From Noviherbaspirillum sedimenti (lineage in GTDB: Bacteria; Pseudomonadota; Gammaproteobacteria; Burkholderiales; Burkholderiaceae_D): a DNA stretch of 64,000 nt. The stretch lies in the NCBI RefSeq assembly GCF_003590835.1, contig NZ_QYUQ01000002.1, forward strand, positions 4,340,001-4,404,000, in the 5' to 3' direction. Below the pieces are notes generated by a model that saw nothing but the letters and a program-made list of their open reading frames with translations, had not been told where the DNA came from and did not search any database. The number at the start of each line of letters is the position of its first letter. Within the stretch, counting starts at the first letter, position 1. Made by a program: the position numbers and the translations under genes. Positions 38,634 to 47,350 of this stretch are shown here, piece by piece.

Positions 38634-40067
38634 ATGTTTAAAAATTATATTGCTGGTGAATGGATTGATGGCGTCGCCGCCAATTGCAATGTCAATCCTT
38701 CGGATACCAACGACATCGTTGGTGAATACGCCAGGGCGGATGCACGGCAGACTACCATGGCGGTGGATGCGGCCTTCGAGGCTCAGTGGGTCTGGCGCAA
38801 GCTGACGGCGGAGGATCGCGCCGACGCCATGGATCGCATCGGTAGCGAGCTATTGGTCCGGCGAGAAGAGCTCGGTCGCTTGCTGTCTCGCGAGGAGGGA
38901 AAAACGCTTGCCGAAGGCATAGGCGAAGTGGTCCGCGCCGGGCGAGTTTTCAAGTTTTTTGCCGGCGAAGCGCTGCGCCTGGGGGGAGAAAAGCTGCCGG
39001 GCATTCGCCAGGGCGTCGAGGTGGATGTCGTCAGGGAGCCCGAAGGGGTCGTCGGGATCATCACGCCGTGGAATTTTCCGATTGCCATTCCTGCCTGGAA
39101 AATCGCACCGGCGCTGGCCTATGGGAATGCGGTGGTGTTCAAGCCCGCCGACCTGGTGCCAGGGAGCGCCTGGGCGCTCAGTGAGATCATCGCTCGTGCC
39201 GGCAATTTGCCTGCGGGCGTTTTCAACCTTGTGATGGGACCCGGCTCGCAAGTGGGGGATACGATCGTGAAATCGCCCAAGGTTCGTGCCGTCAGCTTTA
39301 CCGGTTCCACCGGGACCGGCCGTCGCATCGGCATCGAATGCATGACGCGTGGTGCGAAAGTCCAGCTTGAGATGGGCGGCAAAAATCCGCTGGTCATTCT
39401 CGATGATGCCGATATCGATGTCGCCGTATCGGTTGCCTTGAGCGGTTCCTTTTTCTCGTCCGGGCAGCGCTGCACCGCTTCGAGCAGGTTGATCGTGCAG
39501 GCTGGAATTCACGATGACTTCGTGGCAGCGATGATCGAGCGGCTGTCGCGTCTGAAAGTCGGCAATGCCTTGCATTCGGATACCGAGATGGGGCCGGTGG
39601 CGTCCCGGGACCAGCTGGATCAGGATATCGCCTACATTGAATCCGCCCGTGCCGACGGTTGCGTTCTCGCCTTCGGCGGCGAAGTCCTGCAGCGCGAAAC
39701 GCCGGGCTACTACCTGTCTCCAGCACTGTTTACAGAAACCCGTAACCACATGAAGATCAATCGTGAAGAAGTGTTCGGGCCGGTCGCGACCGTCATCAAG
39801 GTTGGCGATTACGAGCAGGCGCTTGCCACCGCAAACGATACCGAGTTCGGCCTTTCTTCCGGGATTTGCACCACCTCCCTGAAATACGCGAGCGACTTCA
39901 GGCGCTCTTCCAGCGCGGGCATGGTCATGGTGAACCTGCCCACGGCGGGTGTCGACTATCACGCGCCATTCGGCGGACGCAAAGGGTCCAGCTATGGCGC
40001 CAGGGAGCAAGGCGCCTATGCACGCGAATTCTATACGTCTGTGAAAACTTCCTACACTCTGGCTTGA
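38634..40067 (+). CDS. NAD(P)-dependent aldehyde dehydrogenase (semialdehyde dehydrogenase type)
   Basis: A 477-residue aldehyde dehydrogenase with a complete active site: GIITPWNFPIAIPAWKIAPA, the NAD-binding FTGSTGTGRRIG, catalytic Glu in LEMGGKNPLV and catalytic Cys in SGQRCTASS. It most resembles 2-oxoglutarate-semialdehyde/succinate-semialdehyde dehydrogenases. It is first in the LacI-controlled operon ALDH, AroE-like, FAD oxidase, GMC oxidoreductase. It may finish the pathway by oxidising an aldehyde product to an acid; the substrate is unknown. Confidence 0.87.
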   Translation: MFKNYIAGEWIDGVAANCNVNPSDTNDIVGEYARADARQTTMAVDAAFEAQWVWRKLTAEDRADAMDRIGSELLVRREELGRLLSREEGKTLAEGIGEVVRAGRVFKFFAGEALRLGGEKLPGIRQGVEVDVVREPEGVVGIITPWNFPIAIPAWKIAPALAYGNAVVFKPADLVPGSAWALSEIIARAGNLPAGVFNLVMGPGSQVGDTIVKSPKVRAVSFTGSTGTGRRIGIECMTRGAKVQLEMGGKNPLVILDDADIDVAVSVALSGSFFSSGQRCTASSRLIVQAGIHDDFVAAMIERLSRLKVGNALHSDTEMGPVASRDQLDQDIAYIESARADGCVLAFGGEVLQRETPGYYLSPALFTETRNHMKINREEVFGPVATVIKVGDYEQALATANDTEFGLSSGICTTSLKYASDFRRSSSAGMVMVNLPTAGVDYHAPFGGRKGSSYGAREQGAYAREFYTSVKTSYTLA

Positions 40068-40071
40068 GATC

Positions 40072-40881
40072 ATGAGAGAGATTACTGGAGCAACGCGGCT
40101 GTACGCCATCATTGCCGACCCCATCCATCACGTTAAAACGCCGCAGGCGATCAATCGGCTGTTTCAGGAGCAGGGCGCGGACTCGGTGATGGTGCCGATA
40201 CATGTAAGCCCGGAAGGTTTGAGCAATGCCGTGGCGGGCCTGCGGGCCATGAAAAATCTGGATGGCTTCGTTGTGACCGTGCCGCACAAGACGTCAATCG
40301 TCGCCTTGTGCGACGAGCTGACCCCGGCGGCAGAACGCATCGGCGCAGTCAATGTCGTGCGACGCGACAAGGACGGCCGTTTGCACGGCGACATCCTGGA
40401 TGGCCAGGGCTTCGTCGCTGGCCTGAAGCGGGAAGGCATCGACCCCGCCGGCAAGAGCGTTTATCTGGCTGGGGCGGGCGGGGCGGCAAATGCGATCGCC
40501 TTTGCCCTGGCGGACGCGGGTGTCAGGCATCTGACTGTCGCCAACCGCACGCAATCGAAAGCACGGGATTTGCTCGATCGCATCGTTTCGGCGTATCCGG
40601 GGCTTTCTTCTTCGGTCGGCACGGATGACCCTGCCGGCCATGATCTGGTGGTCAATGGCACTTCCCTGGGATTGCGGCCAGAGGATGCGCTTCCTTGCGA
40701 CGCCAGCCGTCTCGATTTTTCCCAGACTGTCGCCGAAATCATCATGCAACCGGCGGAGACGCCGTTGCTGGCGGCCGCCAGGGAAAAAGGCTGCCGCATC
40801 CATTTCGGCGCCCCCATGCTGGCGTGCCAGATCGAATTGATGGCGGCTTTTATGAGCGGCTCGGGAAAACAATGTGGCTGA
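40072..40881 (+). CDS. Shikimate/quinate dehydrogenase-like protein with altered substrate site
   Basis: A 269-residue AroE-fold oxidoreductase. The NADP/NAD-binding loop is GAGGAANAI, and the catalytic Lys (VTVPHK) and Asp (ILDGQG) are kept. The N-terminal substrate motif, normally HSxSP in AroE and YdiB, reads HHVKTP here, so the two serines that hold the shikimate carboxylate are Val21 and Thr23. It starts 4 bp after the ALDH gene and is inside a catabolic operon, so a biosynthetic shikimate role is unlikely. A cyclic or hydroxy-acid relative of shikimate is plausible. The fold is sure; the substrate is not. Confidence 0.82.
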   Translation: MREITGATRLYAIIADPIHHVKTPQAINRLFQEQGADSVMVPIHVSPEGLSNAVAGLRAMKNLDGFVVTVPHKTSIVALCDELTPAAERIGAVNVVRRDKDGRLHGDILDGQGFVAGLKREGIDPAGKSVYLAGAGGAANAIAFALADAGVRHLTVANRTQSKARDLLDRIVSAYPGLSSSVGTDDPAGHDLVVNGTSLGLRPEDALPCDASRLDFSQTVAEIIMQPAETPLLAAAREKGCRIHFGAPMLACQIELMAAFMSGSGKQCG

Positions 40882-40894
40882 AGGGAAGATACGA

Positions 40895-42295
40895 ATGAAT
40901 CCGGATATTCTGATCGAGCGTTTTCTTGAGATCGTCGGTGATCGCGGCGTGATTACCGATCCAGCGGATCTTGAACACTATTGCACGGACTGGCGCGGCG
41001 TCTTCAAGGGAAAGGCGATGTGTGTCGTGCTGCCGCAGGCCACAGCGCAGGTCGCGGCGGTCGTCAGGCTGTGTGCGGCGGAAAATGTGCCTCTGGTTCC
41101 CCACGGCGGCAACACCGGTCTTTCCGGCGGCGCCACGCCGGACGACAGCGGTCAGCAGGTCATTCTCTCGTTGTCGCGCATGGCCGCGATCCGCAGCATC
41201 GATGGCATCGGCGAGACGATGGAAGTCGAAGCCGGCTGCATCCTGCAGGTGGCCCAGGAGGCCGCCGCCGAGAGCGGCATGCTGTTGCCGATCAGCCTCG
41301 CCGCGGAAGGTTCAGCCAAGATCGGCGGCATCCTGTCAACCAATGCAGGCGGCACCAATGTGCTCCGCTACGGCATGGCGCGCGGGCGGGTGCTGGGGCT
41401 GGAAGTGGTGACCGCGGAAGGCGAGATCGTCAATGGGCTGCGTCAACTACGCAAGGATAATGCCGGATACGACTGGAAACAGCTCTTCATCGGTACCGAA
41501 GGCACGCTCGGGATTATTACCGCGGCGGTGCTCCAGCTGGCCCCCATGCCGCGTCACAAGGCCACGGCCTTCATCGCGGTCGATTCGCCCGAGGATGCCT
41601 TGAAAGTGTTGCGGGCGGCGCGCCAGGAAATCGGCGAGGCACTGAACGCATTCGAATTGATGTCGGGGCCGTCGGTCGATCTGGTCGTGCGCCACCTGGG
41701 CATCGCCTTGCCGGTCGGCGCAGCGCCCTGGTACGTGCTGCTCGAAGCCACTTCATCGCTGGGGGGCTTGCGCGAAGGCGTCGAGCAGCTTTTCGAGAAG
41801 GTGTTCGAGCGTGAAGAGGCGAGCGATGGCGTGATCGCCGAGTCCGAACGGCAGGAGATGGAGCTGTGGAGCATTCGCGAGTCCATCACCGAATGCGAAT
41901 CCCGCGCCGGACGCTCGGTGAAGCATGATGTTTCCGTGCCGATTTCCAGCATTCCGTCATTCCTGCAGGTTGCCAGCGAGGCGGTCGAGCGCGCGTTCCC
42001 GAATGTGCGCGTGAATGCCTTCGGCCACGCCGGCGACGGCAACATGCACTTTAATGTAATTGTGCCGCCGGAGACCGATGCGCTTGCGCTCAACCGGCTG
42101 GTGCATGATCTGGTTGTCCAGTACGGCGGCAGCATCTCCGCCGAACACGGCATCGGCCAGTACCGGGTCGGCGAACTCGTACGTTGCCGCTCCGAACCCG
42201 AGCTGAAGCTGGCGGTTCGGGTCAAGCGTGCGCTCGATCCCAGAAATTTATTAAATCCGGGAAAAGTGCTTCCCGCATTCTTGATAGCCAAGTAA
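40895..42295 (+). CDS. FAD-binding D-2-hydroxyacid dehydrogenase (GlcD/D2HGDH family)
   Basis: A 466-residue flavoprotein of the vanillyl-alcohol-oxidase superfamily. The FAD-binding domain has VPHGGNTGLSGGATP and NAGGTNVLRYG; the C-terminal cap has the metal-binding GHAGDGNMHFN and SAEHGIGQYR, typical of D-lactate, glycolate and D-2-hydroxyglutarate dehydrogenases. It would oxidise a D-2-hydroxy acid to a 2-oxo acid. ATG 40895 follows AAGGGAAG with 6-nt spacing; a GTG at 40874 overlapping the preceding gene lacks this. It is the third gene of the LacI-controlled operon. Confidence 0.86.
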   Translation: MNPDILIERFLEIVGDRGVITDPADLEHYCTDWRGVFKGKAMCVVLPQATAQVAAVVRLCAAENVPLVPHGGNTGLSGGATPDDSGQQVILSLSRMAAIRSIDGIGETMEVEAGCILQVAQEAAAESGMLLPISLAAEGSAKIGGILSTNAGGTNVLRYGMARGRVLGLEVVTAEGEIVNGLRQLRKDNAGYDWKQLFIGTEGTLGIITAAVLQLAPMPRHKATAFIAVDSPEDALKVLRAARQEIGEALNAFELMSGPSVDLVVRHLGIALPVGAAPWYVLLEATSSLGGLREGVEQLFEKVFEREEASDGVIAESERQEMELWSIRESITECESRAGRSVKHDVSVPISSIPSFLQVASEAVERAFPNVRVNAFGHAGDGNMHFNVIVPPETDALALNRLVHDLVVQYGGSISAEHGIGQYRVGELVRCRSEPELKLAVRVKRALDPRNLLNPGKVLPAFLIAK

Positions 42296-42301
42296 AAAAT
42301 A

Positions 42302-43900
42302 ATGAGCAACTTCGATTACATCATTGTCGGCGGCGGTACGGCTGGATGCATACTTGCCAATCGTCTTAGCGCGTCAGGCAAACATCGCGTCCTGATGTTG
42401 GAGGCGGGCGGCGAGGCGAAAAGCATGTGGATCAATATTCCAGCCGGCTTTACCAAGCTGCTGGTCAATCCCAGGTACAACTGGCGCTTTCAGACCGAAC
42501 CCGAGGCGAATACGCAGGGGCGTGTCATTGCGGTCCCCCGTGGCAAAGGCTTGGGCGGATCAACCCTGATCAACGGCATGATCTACGCGCGCGGACAACC
42601 TGAGGATTACGATTGCTGGGAAAAATCCGGGGCGCAAGGCTGGGGATTCAAGGATGTCGAGCCGTATTTCAAGAAACTTGAAAACTATTCGCCCGGTAAT
42701 GACCGGCGCGGCCGCCAAGGTCCGATGTACCTTGAACAGGTCCGTGAGCGTTTTCCGGTATCCGACGCGTTCTTGCAGGCTGCGCATGAGGATGGGCATC
42801 CCTACAATGAAGACTACAACGCGGGACGTCAGGATGGATTTGGTTATTATCAGGTCAATCAAAACAAGGGGCGTCGCTGGAGTGTCGTTGACGCTTACCT
42901 GAACCCTGCCAGGAATCGGAAAAATCTGACGATCGAAACGCATGCCCATGTTCTTCGTCTGGACCTGAAGGGACGGCGCTGCGTCGGTGTCACGTACCGC
43001 AAGGGGGGCGCGGAATTTTCGGTCAAGGCGAATATTGAAGTGATCATGGCAGCCGGCGCCATACAGACGCCGCAGATTCTCGAGCTGTCCGGAATCGGCA
43101 ACCCGGCACTGTTGCAATCCCTCGGAATCGCGGTGACGCATGCCTTGCCGGGCGTTGGTGAAAACTACATCGACCATTTTGCGACGCGCATGAACTGGCG
43201 GGTCAAGGACACGCTCACCCTCAATGAATTGTCCCGCGGTTGGCGGCTCATGCGGGCCGTCGCCGAGTACTATGCCCGCAAGAGGGGCATCCTGACCCTG
43301 GGCACAGGCCTGGTCCATGGTTTCGTTAAAACGGACCCGGCGCTGGCCACGCCGGATGCACAGTATTTTTTCGTTCATGCGAGCTATGCGAATGCCGCCG
43401 AGCGCAAACTGGATCGCCATCCCGGCATGACGATAGGCGTGGCGCAGTTGCGGCCGGAGTCGGTCGGCAGCATTCATATCCGTTCCGCCGATCCGCTCGC
43501 CGGGCCTTCGATTCGCCCCAATTTCCTGGCTGCCGAGGTCGATCGGCAGTGCATCGTGCGCTCGATGCAGATCGCCCGGCGGATCGTCGAACGGCCAGCC
43601 ATGATGCCTTACGTTGAATCCGAGACGAGCCCCGGCGCCGCGGTGCAGCGGGACGAGGATTGGCTGGCGTTCGCACGCGCGAACGGGCAAACGATTTATC
43701 ATCCGATTGGCACCTGCCGCATGGGCAAGGACGATGCCGCCGTCGTCGATCTTCGGCTCAGGCTGCAAGGCTTGACGGGCTTGCGGGTGGCCGATGCTTC
43801 GGTGATGCCGAAGATGGTGTCCGGCAATACGCAAGCCGCAGTCATGATGGTCGCCGAAAAGGCGGCGGACCTGATCCTGGAGGATGGTAGGGCGAGATGA
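42302..43900 (+). CDS. GMC-family FAD oxidoreductase (choline dehydrogenase-like)
   Basis: A 532-residue glucose-methanol-choline oxidoreductase. The N-terminal ADP-binding motif is IIVGGGTAGCILANRL with LMLEAG; PRGKGLGGSTLINGMIYARG is GMC signature 1; and the C-terminal HPIGTCRMG plus SGNTQAAVMMVAEKAADL carries the catalytic His/Asn region. Members oxidise primary or secondary alcohols. It is the fourth gene of the operon, 6 bp after the FAD oxidase, and probably starts the pathway by oxidising an alcohol. No Tat or Sec signal is visible, so it acts in the cytoplasm. Confidence 0.88.
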   Translation: MSNFDYIIVGGGTAGCILANRLSASGKHRVLMLEAGGEAKSMWINIPAGFTKLLVNPRYNWRFQTEPEANTQGRVIAVPRGKGLGGSTLINGMIYARGQPEDYDCWEKSGAQGWGFKDVEPYFKKLENYSPGNDRRGRQGPMYLEQVRERFPVSDAFLQAAHEDGHPYNEDYNAGRQDGFGYYQVNQNKGRRWSVVDAYLNPARNRKNLTIETHAHVLRLDLKGRRCVGVTYRKGGAEFSVKANIEVIMAAGAIQTPQILELSGIGNPALLQSLGIAVTHALPGVGENYIDHFATRMNWRVKDTLTLNELSRGWRLMRAVAEYYARKRGILTLGTGLVHGFVKTDPALATPDAQYFFVHASYANAAERKLDRHPGMTIGVAQLRPESVGSIHIRSADPLAGPSIRPNFLAAEVDRQCIVRSMQIARRIVERPAMMPYVESETSPGAAVQRDEDWLAFARANGQTIYHPIGTCRMGKDDAAVVDLRLRLQGLTGLRVADASVMPKMVSGNTQAAVMMVAEKAADLILEDGRAR

Positions 43901-43938
43901 TGGGGGGAGGGGCGGCGCGCGCGTCGCCTCCAGCTATA

Positions 43939-44967
43939 TCACTTATGTGGCGGGGGCGGCGCCAGGCTGCCTCTTTCGATGATTTCCGTTGTCAGGCGCT
44001 CGTCCTCGGTCATCTCCTGGTTTTCGATCAGGGCGACGATCTTTTTCGCGGTGCGTACGCCAATTTCGTTAATCGGCACGCGAACAGTCGTCAGCGGCGG
44101 CGTGGTGATGCGGGCGAAATCGATGTCGTCAAAGCCGGTGATGGATAGTGACGCCGGCACATCGATGCCGCGCCGGGCGCATTCATGAACGGCGCCGATT
44201 GCGTGAAGGTCGGTTCCGCATATGAGTGCGGTCGGGTGGTACTTTCCTTGCCAGAGTTTGTCTATCGCATATTCGCCGCCTTCGATTGAAAACGGCGCTT
44301 CGATGATCCACTCCACAGGGATATCCAGACCGGCTTCCTTCAGGCCCGCAAGAGTGCCGGACAGGCGGGCCCTGGAGCGCTCATTGTGCATGGTCGGGCC
44401 GCCGCAATAGGCAATGTGCTTGTGCCCTTTTGCAACAACCCGGCAAGCCATCTCGTATGCCGCGAAATGGTTCGAGAACCCGACCTTGTGCTGGTAATCC
44501 GTTTCATCGACCGACCAGGTGAGGACGTAAGGAAGGTTCCGCTGGCGAATCAGATTGAAAATACCATCATCGTGATCCGCGCCGATCAGAATGATGCCAT
44601 CGATGCTGCGCTCGACAATGGCGCGCACGACGCTGAGCTCGCCCTCGGGGTTGTATTCATGGCTGCCTATGATGAGCTGATATCCGAGCTCGGCCAAAGT
44701 CTGCTGAAGGGAGTCGATCGAATTGGCAAACATGGGGTTCTTCAGCGTCGGATAGATCACGGCGATGGAACCCGTTTTCCGTGACGCAAGCGCCCTGGCG
44801 GCGCCGTTTCGAACATAACCCAGCTGGGATACGGCGGTCATGACCTTGGCAAGCGTTTTCGGCTTCACCTGGTTGGGGACTGACAGGGCGCGCGAGGCGC
44901 TGCCGAGCGAGACGCCGGCCAGTTTGGCAACGTCTTCCAGTCGGGCTAGGTTTTGGGGTTTGTTCAT
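43939..44967 (-). CDS. LacI-family transcriptional regulator
   Basis: A 342-residue LacI/GalR regulator. The N-terminal helix-turn-helix and hinge read RLEDVAKLAGVSLGSASRAL and ASRKTGSIAVI; a periplasmic-binding-protein-like effector domain follows (SITGFDDIDFARITTPPLTT). ATG 44967 gives the standard LacI start; the ORF to 45096 would add 43 unrelated residues across the operator. It lies between the ALDH-to-GMC operon and the divergent Liv-type operon, and both promoter regions carry TGAAGCGCTTCA-like palindromes, so it very probably controls both and itself. Confidence 0.9.
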   Translation of the reverse strand: MNKPQNLARLEDVAKLAGVSLGSASRALSVPNQVKPKTLAKVMTAVSQLGYVRNGAARALASRKTGSIAVIYPTLKNPMFANSIDSLQQTLAELGYQLIIGSHEYNPEGELSVVRAIVERSIDGIILIGADHDDGIFNLIRQRNLPYVLTWSVDETDYQHKVGFSNHFAAYEMACRVVAKGHKHIAYCGGPTMHNERSRARLSGTLAGLKEAGLDIPVEWIIEAPFSIEGGEYAIDKLWQGKYHPTALICGTDLHAIGAVHECARRGIDVPASLSITGFDDIDFARITTPPLTTVRVPINEIGVRTAKKIVALIENQEMTEDERLTTEIIERGSLAPPPPHK

Positions 44968-45055
44968 GACTGACTCCGGATGGCGTGCAAATCGCTGTGG
45001 TCGCGAGGATATACGGAATAGCCGGCAGGCGGCAAACAAATAAATTCTTGTAAAA

Positions 45056-45067
45056 TGAAGCGCTTCA
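45056..45067. promoter_or_regulatory. LacI-type operator O3, lacI/liv intergenic region
   Basis: A perfect TGAAGCGCTTCA palindrome between the LacI gene and the solute-binding protein gene. Its centre is 66 bp from the related site at 45122-45133, the same spacing as the pair at 38538 and 38604. Confidence 0.8.
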
Positions 45068-45121
45068 AAAAAATGTATGCTAATCTTTCCATACATGGAG
45101 ATGCAAGGTCTCCATCAATAA

Positions 45122-45133
45122 TAAAGCGCTTCA
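45122..45133. promoter_or_regulatory. LacI-type operator O4, one mismatch
   Basis: TAAAGCGCTTCA differs from the other three operators by one base in one half-site. It is 48 bp upstream of the solute-binding protein ATG. I cannot place the plus-strand promoter with confidence; a possible minus-strand promoter for lacI, TTGCAT and TAGCAT with an 18-bp spacer, lies between O3 and O4. Confidence 0.72.
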
Positions 45134-45181
45134 TTTTGCTTGTATACATAAGTATCTTCAAATTAAAAAGAGGAGACATAC

Positions 45182-46396
45182 ATGAATAAATTCACTCGGA
45201 AGTGCCTGTCCCTGGCTGTGGGATTGGGCGTGTCGCTGGCCTCGGCCGGTTCTGTTTGCGCGGCTGACTTGAAAGTTGGCGCGCTGTATCCCTTTAGCGG
45301 CGGTTTGGCCTTGCTGGGCAACGAAAGTTTCCGCGGTCTCGAACTCGCGATCGAAGAACGCAACGCTGCCGGTGGCGTTGGCGGGCAGAAGATCGTCCTG
45401 GTCAAGGCGGATGCGGTTGACGCCAACCAGGCTGTCGGCGAAGCCCGTCGCCTGACGTCGGTGGAGGGCGTGTCGGCTGTGTTCGGTAGCTATTCCTCGG
45501 CGCTGGCGTTTGCTGCAACCCAGGTGACCGAACTGGCGGGCATTCCCTATTTCGAATTGGGGGCGGTATCCGATCCGGTCACGGGGCGCGGCTACAAATA
45601 CGTTTTTCGCAGCAATCCGACTGCCAAGTCCTTTGCCGAAGCCATGCTGGACGGTGTGAAGCATGTCGTTGCCCCGGCCTTGAAGGTGGATCCGAAGTCG
45701 CTGCGCATTGCGATCATTCATGAAGACAGTCTGTACGGCACCACCATCGCCGGTTTTCAAAAGGAATTCGCCGCCAAGCAAGGCTTGAATATCGTCGAAA
45801 CGCTGCCCTACTCGGCAAAATCCGTCGACTTGTCTTCGCTGATCCTGCGCCTGAAGGGCGCGAAGGCTGATGTCGTGCTGCAGACCTCGTACCAGAACGA
45901 CACCATCCTCTTCTTTAGCCAGGCCAAGGCTGCCGGCTATAAGCCCAAGGCAGCGATCGGCGCCGGTGGCGGTTACTCGATGGCCGACACCGCCGCGGCA
46001 CTGGGTGACACTCTGAACGGTGCGTTCAGCGCCGACTTTACCCAGTATGAAACCCGCGAGGATGGCGCCCCTGGCCTGTCCAAGTTTGTCGCCCTGTACC
46101 AGAAGCGCTATGGCAGCGCGCCGCGTTCCGGCCACAGCCTGGCCAACTATACCGGCGCGAAGGCATTCCTGGACGTGCTTGCCACAGCCGGTTCCACCGA
46201 CAAGGACAAGATCCGTGCCGCAGTCCTGGCCTACAAGAAGAATGCCGGCACGACTCCCGCCGGATGGGGTTTCGAATTCGGCGAGGATGGCCAGAACAAG
46301 CTGGCCAGGGCCAACCTCATGCAGTGGCAAAACGGCAAGCTGATGACCGTTTACCCGAAAGCGGCCGCCGTGGCCGAGCCGGTGGTCGGCCGCTAA
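45182..46396 (+). CDS. ABC transporter solute-binding protein, Leu/Ile/Val-binding type
   Basis: A 404-residue periplasmic-binding protein of the LivK/amide-receptor fold. The signal peptide (CLSLAVGLGVSLASAGSVCA, cleavage before ADLKV) precedes KVGALYPFSGGLALLGNESF and GLELAIEERNAAGGVGGQKI, typical of the family. It has a good ribosome site (AGAGGAGA). It starts a complete Liv-type ABC operon beside the LacI operators. Members bind amino acids, amides, urea or aromatic acids; regulation with dehydrogenases suggests a hydroxylated organic acid or cyclitol rather than leucine. Confidence 0.9.
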   Translation: MNKFTRKCLSLAVGLGVSLASAGSVCAADLKVGALYPFSGGLALLGNESFRGLELAIEERNAAGGVGGQKIVLVKADAVDANQAVGEARRLTSVEGVSAVFGSYSSALAFAATQVTELAGIPYFELGAVSDPVTGRGYKYVFRSNPTAKSFAEAMLDGVKHVVAPALKVDPKSLRIAIIHEDSLYGTTIAGFQKEFAAKQGLNIVETLPYSAKSVDLSSLILRLKGAKADVVLQTSYQNDTILFFSQAKAAGYKPKAAIGAGGGYSMADTAAALGDTLNGAFSADFTQYETREDGAPGLSKFVALYQKRYGSAPRSGHSLANYTGAKAFLDVLATAGSTDKDKIRAAVLAYKKNAGTTPAGWGFEFGEDGQNKLARANLMQWQNGKLMTVYPKAAAVAEPVVGR

Positions 46397-46413
46397 TCCT
46401 GTCCTGATCTGCT

Positions 46414-46450
46414 TTCGCCGCGCGTCCCGCTAGCCGGGTAGCGCGGCGAA
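46414..46450 (+). promoter_or_regulatory. Intercistronic hairpin after the ABC binding-protein gene
   Basis: TTCGCCGCGC (46414-46423) pairs perfectly with GCGCGGCGAA (46441-46450), and the loop can form an inner CCCG/CGGG stem. It is in the 67-bp gap between the binding protein and livH-type genes, with no T-run. It probably stabilises the upstream message or reduces readthrough, as with the hairpin at 28015 in the TRAP operon. Confidence 0.65.
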
Positions 46451-46463
46451 TCAAGGGGTAAAT

Positions 46464-47336
46464 ATGGAAATTTTCTTCCAGCTCGTCTTGAACGGCCTGC
46501 TGCTGGGCGGCGCTTACGCCATCATCAGCATCGGTCTGACGCTGATTTTTGGTGTCGTGCGCGTGGTTAACTTTGCGCATGGTGAACTTCTGATGATCGG
46601 CATGTACGCCGTTTATCTGGCTGCTACCCATCTGGGCTTGCATCCTTACCTTTCCGCCTTGCCGGTTGCGCTGCTGTTGTTTGCGGTCGGGGCGCTGCTG
46701 CAGCGCTTCATCATCCAGCCGCTGCTGAAGGCGGATCCGCACATCCAGATCTTCGCCACCGTCGGCGTGTCGACTGCGCTGCTCAACCTGGGCTTGCTCG
46801 TCTTCGGCGCCAATGTGGTGCGGGTCCAGACGGCAATCGGCAGCGGCAGTTTCCAGTTTGGCGAATTCACCATTGTGAGCGGCCAGCTGCTTACCTTCCT
46901 GGTTGCCATCGTCCTGGTTGGCGCACTGCACTGGTTCCTGGGTAACACCTATACCGGCCGCGCTTTCCGCGCCGTGTCTCAGCATCGCTATGCGGCATCG
47001 CTCATGGGGGTCAATGTCGACCGCATGTATGTGTATGCGTTCGGCTTGGGCGCCGCCTGCGTCGGTCTGGCCGCCGCATTGCTGTCAACGCAATATCCGG
47101 TGTTCCCGACAGTCGGCAGCTATTTCACCCTGACTGCGTTCGTTGTGGTCGTGCTCGGCGGCATGGGTAACCTTTACGGGGCTTTGGTCGGCGCCTTGCT
47201 GATCGGCCTGGTCGATAGCCTTGCGGGTTATTACATCGCGCCCGATCTCAAGGAAGTCGTCTACTTCATCATCTTCATCTTCATTCTGATCGTTCGTCCG
47301 ACCGGCCTGTTCGGCCTGGGGCGAGGATCTGAATAA
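46464..47336 (+). CDS. livH: ABC transporter permease, LivH type
   Basis: A 290-residue membrane permease with about eight helices. LNGLLLGGAYAIISIGLTLI then FGVVRVVNFAHGELLMIGMY is the standard LivH N-terminus, and VVVVLGGMGNLYGALVGALL is the EAA-like loop that contacts the ATPases. It forms the inner-membrane channel with the LivM part of the next protein. The Shine-Dalgarno is AAGGGG. The symbol marks the family; the real substrate is not known to be a branched-chain amino acid. Confidence 0.88.
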   Translation: MEIFFQLVLNGLLLGGAYAIISIGLTLIFGVVRVVNFAHGELLMIGMYAVYLAATHLGLHPYLSALPVALLLFAVGALLQRFIIQPLLKADPHIQIFATVGVSTALLNLGLLVFGANVVRVQTAIGSGSFQFGEFTIVSGQLLTFLVAIVLVGALHWFLGNTYTGRAFRAVSQHRYAASLMGVNVDRMYVYAFGLGAACVGLAAALLSTQYPVFPTVGSYFTLTAFVVVVLGGMGNLYGALVGALLIGLVDSLAGYYIAPDLKEVVYFIIFIFILIVRPTGLFGLGRGSE

Positions 47337-47350
47337 ACGGAGTACGCACC

